Below are positions 9,562 to 17,021 of a stretch of DNA of 64,000 nt, piece after piece. Within the stretch, counting starts at the first letter, position 1; the number at the start of each line of letters is the position of its first letter. The position numbers and the translations under genes are program-made. The DNA comes from Micavibrio_C sp965231165 (GTDB taxonomy: Bacteria > Pseudomonadota > Alphaproteobacteria > Micavibrionales > Micavibrionaceae): NCBI GenBank assembly GCA_965231165.1, contig OZ246421.1, forward strand, positions 372,001-436,000. The letters are read 5' to 3'. The notes beneath the pieces are model-generated. The model worked only from the letters and a program-made list of their open reading frames with translations, was not told the DNA's origin and made no database searches.

Positions 9562-10194
9562 ATGAATAAGAATATCCACGTTATCGATCATCCGCTGATC
9601 CGTCACAAACTCACGCTGCTGCGTGACAAGAATACCTCGACCAAGGAATTCCGCGACCTGATGCGCGAAGTATCGATGTTGATGGGGTACGAGGTCATGC
9701 GTGACCTGCAGACCGAAGAAATCGAGATCGAAACGCCGCTTGAAAAAACGAAGTCCCATGTCCTTGCGGGCAAGAAAATGTGCATCGTTTCCATCCTGCG
9801 CGCAGGAAACGGTTTTCTTGACGGCTTGCTGCAGCTGGCGCCGACGGCGCGGGTGGGGCATATCGGCCTGTACCGCGACCCGGATACATTGATCCCGGTT
9901 GAATATTATCTCAAATTTCCCGAAGACATGGGCAGCCGCAGCGTGATCGTGGTTGATCCGATGCTGGCGACGGGGCATTCCGCCGTGGCGGCCCTCGACC
10001 GGGTTAAGGACATGGATGCCACCGACGTGAAATTCCTGTGCCTTGTAGCCTCGCCCGAGGGACTGCGCGTGGTTCAGGACGCCCACCCGGATGTGCCGGT
10101 TTATACGGCCTCCATCGACCGGGAGCTGAATGAACATGGATATATTCTGCCCGGCATCGGAGATGCAGGTGACAGGATCTTCGGCACGAAATAA
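9562..10194 (+). CDS. upp: Uracil phosphoribosyltransferase
   Basis: Upp makes UMP from uracil and PRPP in the cytosol. The 210-residue length is normal. The PRPP-binding loop is VVDPMLATGHSA (about 130-141), and the uracil-binding C-terminus reads GYILPGIGDAGDRIFGTK. The N-terminal VIDHPLIRHKLTLLRD is also typical. An AAAAGGAAAG site precedes the ATG, and the gene follows the URC1-type gene by 12 bases, so they are almost certainly co-transcribed. In a URC context UMP formation is thought to be part of uracil degradation rather than only salvage; here that rests on the neighbour alone. Confidence 0.95.
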   Translation: MNKNIHVIDHPLIRHKLTLLRDKNTSTKEFRDLMREVSMLMGYEVMRDLQTEEIEIETPLEKTKSHVLAGKKMCIVSILRAGNGFLDGLLQLAPTARVGHIGLYRDPDTLIPVEYYLKFPEDMGSRSVIVVDPMLATGHSAVAALDRVKDMDATDVKFLCLVASPEGLRVVQDAHPDVPVYTASIDRELNEHGYILPGIGDAGDRIFGTK

Positions 10195-10204
10195 CTTATT
10201 ACTT

Positions 10205-10287
10205 GTCATCCCCCGGCTTGTCCGGGGGATCCATTTATCTTATCGTGCGAGCCGTTGAATGGATTCCCCGCCTGCGCGGGGAATGAC
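10205..10287. repeat. Palindromic intergenic repeat, type B
   Basis: The element begins GTCATCCCCCGGCTTGTCC and ends GCGCGGGGAATGAC. It has internal GGATCCA and TGGATTCC arms, so it can form two nested hairpins. It lies between upp and the ABC-F gene and could act as a terminator. A related copy is at 25992-26066. Confidence 0.75.
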
Positions 10288-10301
10288 GTTTTGAGTTTTA
10301 T

Positions 10302-12137
10302 ATGACATCCAGACTTCTCCTCAGCGTTCAGGACGCTTACATTTCTTTTGGTAGCAAGCCTTTATTCCAGGGCTTGTCGTTCAATATCACCGAAGGCGAT
10401 AAAATCTGCCTTGTCGGCAAGAACGGCACGGGTAAAACGACCCTGATGAATATCATTCAGGGGCATACCGAACTGGATGACGGTATACGCTGGCAGCTTG
10501 AGGGCACGACGATTGGCTACCTGCAACAGGAAGTGGCCGTGGTTCCGGGACAATCCGTATTCGATTTCATTTTCGCGCAGCTCAAAAGCGAAGACCAGCA
10601 TGACGCCAATGCCTATAAAGTGGAAATGGTGGTGCAGCCGCTGGGGCTGAATATTGACGACCGTATGGACAGGCTTTCGGGCGGACAGGTGCGGCGGGCG
10701 GCGATTGCGCGGGCGCTGGTGGAAGATCCCGATATCCTGCTCATGGATGAACCGACCAACCACCTCGATCTCGATATCATCGAATGGCTGGAAGAGTATC
10801 TGAAATCATGGCGCGGTACGCTGATCATTATCAGTCACGATAAGACGTTCCTTTCCAATGTCTCCGACCGTGTGTTCTGGCTGGATCGCGGCAAATTGCG
10901 CGTTTGCCCGCGTGGCTTCAAATATTTCGATGAATGGTCTGTGCAAATCCTTGAGATTGAAGAAAAGGAATTGCAGGCGCGCGAGAAAAAATTGGAGCAG
11001 GAAGTCGCCTGGGCCAGCCGGGGCGTGAAAGGGCGGCTGAAGCGCAATGTCAGCCGCATTGACCGGATGGAAGCGGAGCGCGCAAAACTGAAGAGCGACC
11101 GCAATTCGTTCAACCGCATGATGGCCAAGATCGAAATGCCGCCTGCGGAGTATGAAGAATTATCTTCCAAGATCGTCGCCGAATTCTTCAAGGTCGGGAA
11201 GGTGTTCAACGATCATGGCACGGAACGTACTATTCTTGATAAATTCAATCTGCGCATCATGCGCGGCGACCGTATCGGCGTGTTGGGGCTGAATGGCTCC
11301 GGGAAAACGTCGTTTCTGCGCTTGCTGGTGGGGGAATTGCAGGCCGATAGCGGCAAGGTCAAGCTTTCACCGGCGGTGGAATTCTCCTATTTCGACCAGA
11401 AGCGTCAGGATCTGGAGCCTGAATTTTCGCTGTGGCGTAATCTATGCCCGGACGGCGACCATATCGATGTGCGCGGCAAGAACCGTCATGTGATTGGTTA
11501 TCTAAAGGATTTCCTGTTCGATGCCGACATGGCGCACCAGCCAGTAAAAACATTGTCAGGTGGACAGAAGAACCGCCTGATGCTGTCGAAGATTCTCGCG
11601 CATCCGAAAAATTTCCTGATCCTTGACGAGCCGACCAACGATCTCGACATGGAAACGCTCGACATGCTCGAAGAAATTCTGGCGGAATATGAGGGTACGC
11701 TGATTATCGTCAGTCACGACCGCGATTTTCTCGACCAGACCGTGACCAAAATTCTGGCGTTCGAGGGTAACGGGCAGGTTGAGGGTTATATCGGCGGTTA
11801 TTCCGATTATCTGGCGGCACGTAAGCCAAAACCCGGTGCTGTTGTGGCCCCTGCGAAGCAGGAAAAAGCCAAAATCGCCGAACAGGATAACAAGGCACCT
11901 GCCAAAAAATTATCCTACAAACTGCAATATGAACTCGATCATCTGCCCAAACAGATTCAATCTCTGGAAGCCGAGATTAACGCGATTGAGGACATCCTGA
12001 GCGACTCCGCTCTTTACGCGCGCGATCCGGTGTCGTTCCAGAATTCATCGCGCCGTCTGGGACAGGCGCGGGAAGAGCTTGAACAGGCGGAAACACGCTG
12101 GCTGGAACTGGAAGAGATGAAATCCGCCTTACTTTAA
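10302..12137 (+). CDS. uup: ABC-F family ATPase, Uup-like
   Basis: ABC-F proteins are cytosolic twin ATPases without membrane domains. They act on ribosomes or, for Uup, affect DNA and transposon stability. The 611-residue product has a first ABC domain with Walker A GKNGTGKT (39-46), signature LSGGQVRR and Walker B LLMDEPTNHLD. A charged linker follows, then a second domain with GLNGSGKTS (about 328-336), LSGGQKNR and LILDEPTNDLD. A C-terminal coiled-coil extension (about 545-611, Glu/Leu/Arg-rich) is characteristic of Uup rather than EttA. It is the only gene between two repeat elements. The start is the ATG at 10302, 15 bases after the repeat. Confidence 0.88.
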   Translation: MTSRLLLSVQDAYISFGSKPLFQGLSFNITEGDKICLVGKNGTGKTTLMNIIQGHTELDDGIRWQLEGTTIGYLQQEVAVVPGQSVFDFIFAQLKSEDQHDANAYKVEMVVQPLGLNIDDRMDRLSGGQVRRAAIARALVEDPDILLMDEPTNHLDLDIIEWLEEYLKSWRGTLIIISHDKTFLSNVSDRVFWLDRGKLRVCPRGFKYFDEWSVQILEIEEKELQAREKKLEQEVAWASRGVKGRLKRNVSRIDRMEAERAKLKSDRNSFNRMMAKIEMPPAEYEELSSKIVAEFFKVGKVFNDHGTERTILDKFNLRIMRGDRIGVLGLNGSGKTSFLRLLVGELQADSGKVKLSPAVEFSYFDQKRQDLEPEFSLWRNLCPDGDHIDVRGKNRHVIGYLKDFLFDADMAHQPVKTLSGGQKNRLMLSKILAHPKNFLILDEPTNDLDMETLDMLEEILAEYEGTLIIVSHDRDFLDQTVTKILAFEGNGQVEGYIGGYSDYLAARKPKPGAVVAPAKQEKAKIAEQDNKAPAKKLSYKLQYELDHLPKQIQSLEAEINAIEDILSDSALYARDPVSFQNSSRRLGQAREELEQAETRWLELEEMKSALL

Positions 12138-12141
12138 CCTT

Positions 12142-12215
12142 GTCATCCTGAGCGAAGCGAAGGATCTCATCTGCGTTCAAGAGGAGATCCTTCGGGCTAA
12201 AGCCCTCAGGATGAC
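12142..12215. repeat. Palindromic intergenic repeat, type A variant
   Basis: The element starts GTCATCCTGAGCGAAGCGAA and ends with the near-complement CCCTCAGGATGAC. Inner arms are AGGATCTC and GAGATCCTT. It sits between the convergent uup and EndoU-domain genes and may serve as a bidirectional terminator. Confidence 0.75.
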
Positions 12216-12224
12216 AATTTATAA

Positions 12225-12671
12225 TTATGGGTCATTCGCCGGGACTTTTCTGGCATCAGCGGGACACGGATTGCGCTCAACATTGGTCGGATAGGCCGTG
12301 ACGATTTTCTTTTGGTCCCGATTGAGAACTACGCGCACCCTGACGCCCTCGACCATCTGTTCTGCGACGTAATAGCCGTTTTGTTGTTGTTCCCAGTCGA
12401 GGTTGTCGTTGGCGGCGACTTTCTTCACCTGTGCGATGACTTCCTCAGGTTCCCATTCCGCCGGGAATTCCGATTTACAGGCCCTGCCTGTGCCGTGCAG
12501 GTGCCCGCCGCCACGGTCATCGCCGTAAAGAATATGTTTTTCCGCCTGCACCGTCAGTGCCGGAGAGAGCGCGGGCAGCGGGCCTTGCGGGTTTCTTAAA
12601 ATCTCGACGGCGCTGATCAATACGGCCAGCGCCACCAGAAAAACCGTCAATATCTGCCTGTTTCTATTCAT
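12225..12671 (-). CDS. Membrane-anchored EndoU-domain protein
   Basis: From the ATG at 12671 the product has 148 residues. One N-terminal membrane segment or uncleaved signal (about 7-25) is followed by a small domain matching the bacterial EndoU RNase fold (PF14436-like). HILYGDDRGGGHLHGTG (46-62) holds the expected histidines H57 and H59. Next come EFPAEWEPEEVI, then a VRVRVV strand and IVTAYPTN (123-130), the conserved C-terminal signature. Known EndoU domains of this type are RNA-cleaving toxins at the ends of CdiA-like proteins, or stand-alone proteins. This one has no delivery module and no recognised immunity gene beside it. A GTG start at 12680 is possible but less usual. Confidence 0.75.
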   Translation of the reverse strand: MNRNRQILTVFLVALAVLISAVEILRNPQGPLPALSPALTVQAEKHILYGDDRGGGHLHGTGRACKSEFPAEWEPEEVIAQVKKVAANDNLDWEQQQNGYYVAEQMVEGVRVRVVLNRDQKKIVTAYPTNVERNPCPADARKVPANDP

Positions 12672-12723
12672 GGTTCTCACAAAACCATGCGGCCCCGCCG
12701 AAGTAAAGAGGGGGCGTTTGAAG

Positions 12724-12745
12724 GCCCATTGTCTGGGCTTTTTTT
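12724..12745 (+). terminator. Short hairpin plus T-run upstream of mccB
   Basis: GCCCA (12724-12728) pairs with TGGGC (12734-12738), followed by seven T. It could stop transcription from the left or act in the mccB leader. The stem is short. Confidence 0.45.
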
Positions 12746-12757
12746 ATGGTCTAAACT
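12729..12757 (+). promoter_or_regulatory. Candidate sigma-70 promoter for mccB
   Basis: TTGTCT (12729-12734) and TAAACT (12752-12757) are separated by 17 bases, 35 bases before the mccB start. The -35 box overlaps the loop and arm of the hairpin at 12724-12745. The match is by eye and moderate. Confidence 0.4.
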
Positions 12758-12792
12758 GCTGGCCTGATTGAATTTTTCGTGAGAAAGCCACC

Positions 12793-14400
12793 ATGACACG
12801 CCTGACCAGCGCCCTCGATACCGCCAGCCCTGAATTCGCAGCGAATAAGGCGAAGATGGATGCCCTGATCGCCGATCTGCACGCCAAGGTCGCGAAGATC
12901 GAGTTGGGTGGCGGTGATAAATCACGCGACCGCCACACTTCGCGCGGCAAACTTCTGCCCCGTGACCGTATCAACCATTTGCTCGATGCCGGAACGCCGT
13001 TCCTCGAATTGTCGCAACTGGCGGCGCATGAAGTTTATGAAGACGATATTCCGGCCGCCGGGATCATCACCGGGATTGGCCGCGTGGCGGGACAGGAATG
13101 CGTGATCGTCTGCAACGATGCCACCGTCAAGGGCGGCACCTATTATCCGCTCACCGTGAAAAAACATCTGCGCGCGCAGGAAATCGCCGAACAGAATAAT
13201 CTGCCCTGCATTTATCTGGTCGATAGCGGCGGCGCGAACCTGCCCAATCAGGACGAAGTATTCCCCGACCGCGACCATTTCGGGCGCATCTTTTACAATC
13301 AGGCCAATATGTCCGCCAAAGGCATCGCGCAGATTGCGGTGGTGATGGGGTCCTGCACGGCGGGCGGTGCTTATATTCCGGCGATGTCGGATGAAAGCAT
13401 TATCGTTAAGGAACAAGGGACGATCTTTCTCGCCGGACCGCCGCTGGTGAAGGCGGCTACGGGTGAAGAAGTGTCAGCGGAAGACCTCGGCGGCGGCGAT
13501 GTGCACACGCGCATTTCCGGCGTGGCCGATCATCTGGCCGATAACGACCAGCATGCGCTGGAATTGGCGCGCAAAGCGATCAGCAACCTCAACCGCGAAA
13601 AACATAATCCGCTGGCTTGTGTTGAATCGTGCGAACCGCATTATGATCCGGCGGAACTGCACGGCGTCGTCCCCGCCGACCTCAAAACGCCTGTCGATGT
13701 GCGCGAGATTATCGCCCGCATCGTCGATGGCAGCGAATTCGATGAATTCAAAAAACGCTACGGCACCACTTTGGTTTGTGGTTTCGCGCATATTTACGGC
13801 ATGCCCGTTGGTATCGTTGCCAATAACGGTGTGTTGTTCTCGGAAAGTGCGCTCAAAGGCACCCACTTCATCGAGCTTTGCAATCAGCGCAATATTCCGC
13901 TCGTCTTCCTGCAAAACATCACCGGCTTTATGGTGGGGCAGAAATACGAAAACGGCGGCATCGCCCGTGACGGCGCGAAAATGGTGACGGCTGTATCGTG
14001 CGCCCGTGTGCCGAAATTCACCGTTATCATCGGCGGTTCGTTCGGGGCGGGGAATTACGGCATGTGCGGCCGTGCCTTCAACCCGCGCTTCCTGTGGATG
14101 TGGCCGAACGCCCGTATCTCCGTGATGGGCGGCGCACAAGCGGCAGGCGTTCTCGCCACCGTCAAACGCGCAGGCCTTGAACGCGACGGTGCCAAGTGGA
14201 GTGCTGCGGAAGAAGAAGCGTTCAAGAAACCGATCCTCGATCAATACGAAACCGAAGGTCACCCGTATTATGCGTCAGCCCGCCTGTGGGATGATGGCGT
14301 CATCGATCCGGTGGACACGCGCCGCGTTCTGGGACTGGCGATTTCCGCTTCCCTCAACGCGCCGATCGAAGAAACAAAATACGGCGTCTTCCGGATGTGA
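12793..14400 (+). CDS. mccB: Methylcrotonyl-CoA carboxylase beta (carboxyltransferase) subunit
   Basis: MccB transfers CO2 from carboxybiotin on MccA to 3-methylcrotonyl-CoA, the third step of leucine degradation. The 535-residue length matches the family. Both crotonase-fold halves are visible. The N-terminal half has VMGSCTAGGAYIPAMSDE and an AGPPLVKAATGEEV stretch typical of MCC/propionyl carboxyltransferases. The C-terminal half has FLQNITGFMVG and GGSFGAGNYGMCGRAF. NITGFMVGQKYE is characteristic of MCC rather than propionyl-CoA carboxylase. GAGAAAGCC precedes the ATG. It heads the liu cluster with liuC, mccA, mvaB and ivd. The name liuB is also used for this gene. Confidence 0.93.
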   Translation: MTRLTSALDTASPEFAANKAKMDALIADLHAKVAKIELGGGDKSRDRHTSRGKLLPRDRINHLLDAGTPFLELSQLAAHEVYEDDIPAAGIITGIGRVAGQECVIVCNDATVKGGTYYPLTVKKHLRAQEIAEQNNLPCIYLVDSGGANLPNQDEVFPDRDHFGRIFYNQANMSAKGIAQIAVVMGSCTAGGAYIPAMSDESIIVKEQGTIFLAGPPLVKAATGEEVSAEDLGGGDVHTRISGVADHLADNDQHALELARKAISNLNREKHNPLACVESCEPHYDPAELHGVVPADLKTPVDVREIIARIVDGSEFDEFKKRYGTTLVCGFAHIYGMPVGIVANNGVLFSESALKGTHFIELCNQRNIPLVFLQNITGFMVGQKYENGGIARDGAKMVTAVSCARVPKFTVIIGGSFGAGNYGMCGRAFNPRFLWMWPNARISVMGGAQAAGVLATVKRAGLERDGAKWSAAEEEAFKKPILDQYETEGHPYYASARLWDDGVIDPVDTRRVLGLAISASLNAPIEETKYGVFRM

Positions 14401-14414
14401 CGCCCAATTTTGGC

Positions 14415-14488
14415 GTCATCCCGAGCGTAGCCGAGGGATCTGACCCGATACGAACTTGATAAGATCCCTCGGCTACGCTCGGGATGAC
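14415..14488. repeat. Palindromic intergenic repeat, type A
   Basis: A nearly perfect long palindrome: GTCATCCCGAGCGTAGCCGA opens it and its complement ending CTCGGGATGAC closes it, with AGGGATCT and AGATCCCT inner arms. It lies between mccB and liuC inside the liu operon, so read-through must occur or liuC has its own promoter. Confidence 0.8.
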
Positions 14489-14512
14489 GAATAAGAAGAA
14501 AGAATTTTATAG

Positions 14513-15301
14513 ATGACAAACGATATCGTTTTGATGGATGTGGCGGATGGCGTGGCGACGATTACGCTGAACCGTCCCGATACGCATAACGCCTTTGACG
14601 AGCATGTGATTGCCGCGCTGTCCGGCAAGCTTGATGTGCTGCGTCTGGAAAAAGACGTTCATGTTATCGTGTTGCGCGGGGCTGGAAAATCATTCTCCGC
14701 CGGGGCGGATCTGAACTGGATGAAACGTGCCGCCGGGTTTACCGAGGAACAGAACAAGGCCGATGCGTTGTTGCTGGCGGCCATGCTTAATAAACTCTAC
14801 ACGCTGCCGATGGTGACCGTGGCCTGTGTGCAGGGCGCGGCCATGGGCGGCGGCTTGGGGCTGGTATCGTGCTGCGATATAGTGATTGCGGATAAGGAGG
14901 CATTGTTTGCGCTTTCAGAAGTGAAACTCGGCCTGATCCCGGCGACAATTGCACCTTATGTATTGCGGGCACTGGGCGAACGCCATTCACGCCGATACTT
15001 CCAGAGCGGCGAACGCTTCAACGGCCAGCGCGCCTATGACATCGGTTTCGTGCATGAAGTCGCCAGCGGCGCGGATGATATGGAAGCGCGCCTGCAAACC
15101 CTGCTGAAATCCCTCACCGCCAACGGCCCGAACGCAATGAAAGACGCTAAGAAACTCTGCCTCGATCTTGCGGGGCAGCCGATCACGCCCGCACTGATGG
15201 ATGACACCGCCACCCGCATCGCCCGCACTCGTGCTGGCGGGGAGGCAAAAGAAGGGTTATCAGCATTTTTGGAGAAGCGTAAGGCAGAGTGGGTGCAGTG
15301 A
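14513..15301 (+). CDS. liuC: Methylglutaconyl-CoA hydratase (enoyl-CoA hydratase family)
   Basis: A 262-residue crotonase-family enzyme. In this operon it should hydrate 3-methylglutaconyl-CoA to HMG-CoA, the step between MCC and HMG-CoA lyase. The oxyanion-hole segment SFSAGADLNWMKR is followed by GAAMGGGLGLVSCCDI. ALSEVKLGLIPATIAPYV carries a catalytic-type glutamate. The DLNWMK form is typical of LiuC-type hydratases. AAGAAAGA precedes the ATG. The stop overlaps the next, unrelated-looking gene. Confidence 0.88.
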   Translation: MTNDIVLMDVADGVATITLNRPDTHNAFDEHVIAALSGKLDVLRLEKDVHVIVLRGAGKSFSAGADLNWMKRAAGFTEEQNKADALLLAAMLNKLYTLPMVTVACVQGAAMGGGLGLVSCCDIVIADKEALFALSEVKLGLIPATIAPYVLRALGERHSRRYFQSGERFNGQRAYDIGFVHEVASGADDMEARLQTLLKSLTANGPNAMKDAKKLCLDLAGQPITPALMDDTATRIARTRAGGEAKEGLSAFLEKRKAEWVQ

Positions 15302-15951
15302 TTTGTAATCTTAAAATTATAGATTTTATAGGTTTTGTGAGTGTGCTTTTGACAGCATTCATTATTATTTTGTGCGCTATAGTTTTTGGAGACGCGCTAA
15401 GTATTACTATAAACGCAGAAACGGTTACTGCCTTTACAGGGATAACTGCTTTATTTGTATCGGCATTTCTTTCATTTCTGACTTTTAAATATCAAACGAA
15501 TCTTGCATTAATACAGTCTCGTGCAGCGATTAAACAAAAATGGTTGCATGAGTTTAAAGATGATATTGCTTCGTTTATTGCGTATTCATCTATGATAAAT
15601 GATTTTGTAAATAATAAAATTTTTTATCAAAATAAGGCTCATAAAACTGGAGATGATTTTTCAGATGAAATTTCAGTAATTGACGAAAAGCTCCAGGAAT
15701 ATAAAGAGAAAATGGCGCTACATGTACAAAGGATCAGGTTTTTCTTAGAAGAAAAAAAGCCAAGACATAGTCTTCTCATTGGTAATATTAAGGAATGGAA
15801 TGACGTTGCAAGAGAGTGGGAGGATTCTGTGATTAGCGATCCTGATGATGCTGCAAAGAAAGATGAAATTCTCAGTAGAGGTGTAAATCTTAGGAAGACA
15901 ATAATTAAACAGGCTCAAGATATACTTTGTGATGAACTTCTTAATATATAA
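15298..15951 (+). CDS. AT-rich hypothetical protein with two membrane segments
   Basis: About 217 residues, not recognised. Two hydrophobic segments (about 7-31 and 42-60) form a hairpin near the N-terminus. A long, charged, helical cytosolic part follows (KWLHEFKDDI, later EKLQEYKEKMALHVQRI). The GTG at 15298 overlaps the liuC stop as GTGA, which suggests translational coupling. An upstream GTG at 15289 is an alternative. Base composition is strikingly AT-rich compared with liuC and mccA, so this looks like an acquired gene inserted into the leucine operon. The architecture recalls two-TM helical proteins in some phage-defence loci, but no defining motif is present. Confidence 0.65.
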   Translation: MICNLKIIDFIGFVSVLLTAFIIILCAIVFGDALSITINAETVTAFTGITALFVSAFLSFLTFKYQTNLALIQSRAAIKQKWLHEFKDDIASFIAYSSMINDFVNNKIFYQNKAHKTGDDFSDEISVIDEKLQEYKEKMALHVQRIRFFLEEKKPRHSLLIGNIKEWNDVAREWEDSVISDPDDAAKKDEILSRGVNLRKTIIKQAQDILCDELLNI

Positions 15952-15953
15952 AA

Positions 15954-16832
15954 TTACCCGATCTTCAAAAACGCCAGCGCCAGCGCCGCCATCACAATCC
16001 CCAACCCTGCAATCTTGTTGCTGTCGTCTTTCCAGCCGGAGAGGCGGGTGAGGATCATCAGCCAGATGACGTCCATCATGCCGATCATGCTGACGAAGGC
16101 GGGGTGGTCGACGTTCTGATAGGCGTAGGCACGCAGAATACAGCCGCCGAGCAATAGTGCCCCTGCGATTCCGCCGGTTTTAATTCCCTGCAGGCTGAAT
16201 ATTTGCCGGGCGGCGTCGCGCTGTTTGCACAGGAAGTACAAGGCGTAAAATATCAGCATCAATCCGGCTTCAAATCCGACATAGCCGAAAACACCCTGAT
16301 TGTCCGGTGCGTAATCTACGGCTGATTTCATCAAAATAACGCCAATGGCGGCGGCGATGATAATGGGCCATATCGTTTTCAGGGCACTGGATGAAAATCG
16401 GCAGCGTTTCAGGAACATGGTGCATACGACCGCCAGCAAGAGGGCGCCACATACGCCGACGAATCGTGGCACATCATCCAGATAGCGTTGCAGTAGTTCA
16501 GGATGAAAAGCAAACCATGCTACGAAAGCCAGAATGAGGCCCAGCGGGCCGAGGCGCGAGAGCAGGGCCGCGCCATGATTTTTGACGGCCTCGAAATAGA
16601 TCAGGTCGTTGAAACACCAGATGATCGCGGCCCCCGCAGTGAACATGTAGAACACGGGGTTCTGCGGCAAGCCTGAGTCTATGAGCACGGGTATAGCAAC
16701 CACAAGCGCCAAAATTTTAAGCCAGACGGCCGTGGCAACGTTGCTGGCACCCAGACGCTGGTGCATATACATGCCCAGTGCTGCAAAAACGGAAGATGCA
16801 AGAGCTAGCAGAAACCACGCAGGAACGATCAT
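15954..16832 (-). CDS. DMT-superfamily (EamA-like) permease
   Basis: A 292-residue integral membrane protein with about nine or ten hydrophobic helices, the size and layout of drug/metabolite transporters. The N-terminus FLLALASSVFAALGMYMHQR and the mid-protein WCFNDLIYFEAVKNHGAALLSRLGP suit the EamA-type repeat. The reading frame stays open 142 codons further upstream, but that part is Arg/His-rich and shadow-like. The ATG at 16832 begins directly before the first helix and is the sensible start. It faces the AT-rich gene at 15298-15951 tail to tail, and its insertion splits liuC from mccA. Substrate is unknown. Confidence 0.75.
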   Translation of the reverse strand: MIVPAWFLLALASSVFAALGMYMHQRLGASNVATAVWLKILALVVAIPVLIDSGLPQNPVFYMFTAGAAIIWCFNDLIYFEAVKNHGAALLSRLGPLGLILAFVAWFAFHPELLQRYLDDVPRFVGVCGALLLAVVCTMFLKRCRFSSSALKTIWPIIIAAAIGVILMKSAVDYAPDNQGVFGYVGFEAGLMLIFYALYFLCKQRDAARQIFSLQGIKTGGIAGALLLGGCILRAYAYQNVDHPAFVSMIGMMDVIWLMILTRLSGWKDDSNKIAGLGIVMAALALAFLKIG

Positions 16833-17021
16833 GTTACGAGATACCCGGTTCTTGGAGAATGTGACACATTTGCGTTCATAAACCACAGGCCTGCCGTTAG
16901 AACAAGGGGAAGTCTGCGGTTTTTGCACTGCATATAGGGTCAAAACGGGGCGATATGTCTTTTTCTCGGGGGGCGATTTTGCTAGACTGGGGCACGTTTT
17001 TAACAGGGGCTTGTCCGACCG

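Noticed and set aside
8917..10209. Long reverse-strand frame (430 codons) over the cyclohydrolase and upp genes
   Set aside because: It is a mirror of two well-supported genes. The encoded protein is His/Arg/Phe-rich with no domain, as expected of antisense shadows in GC-rich codons.
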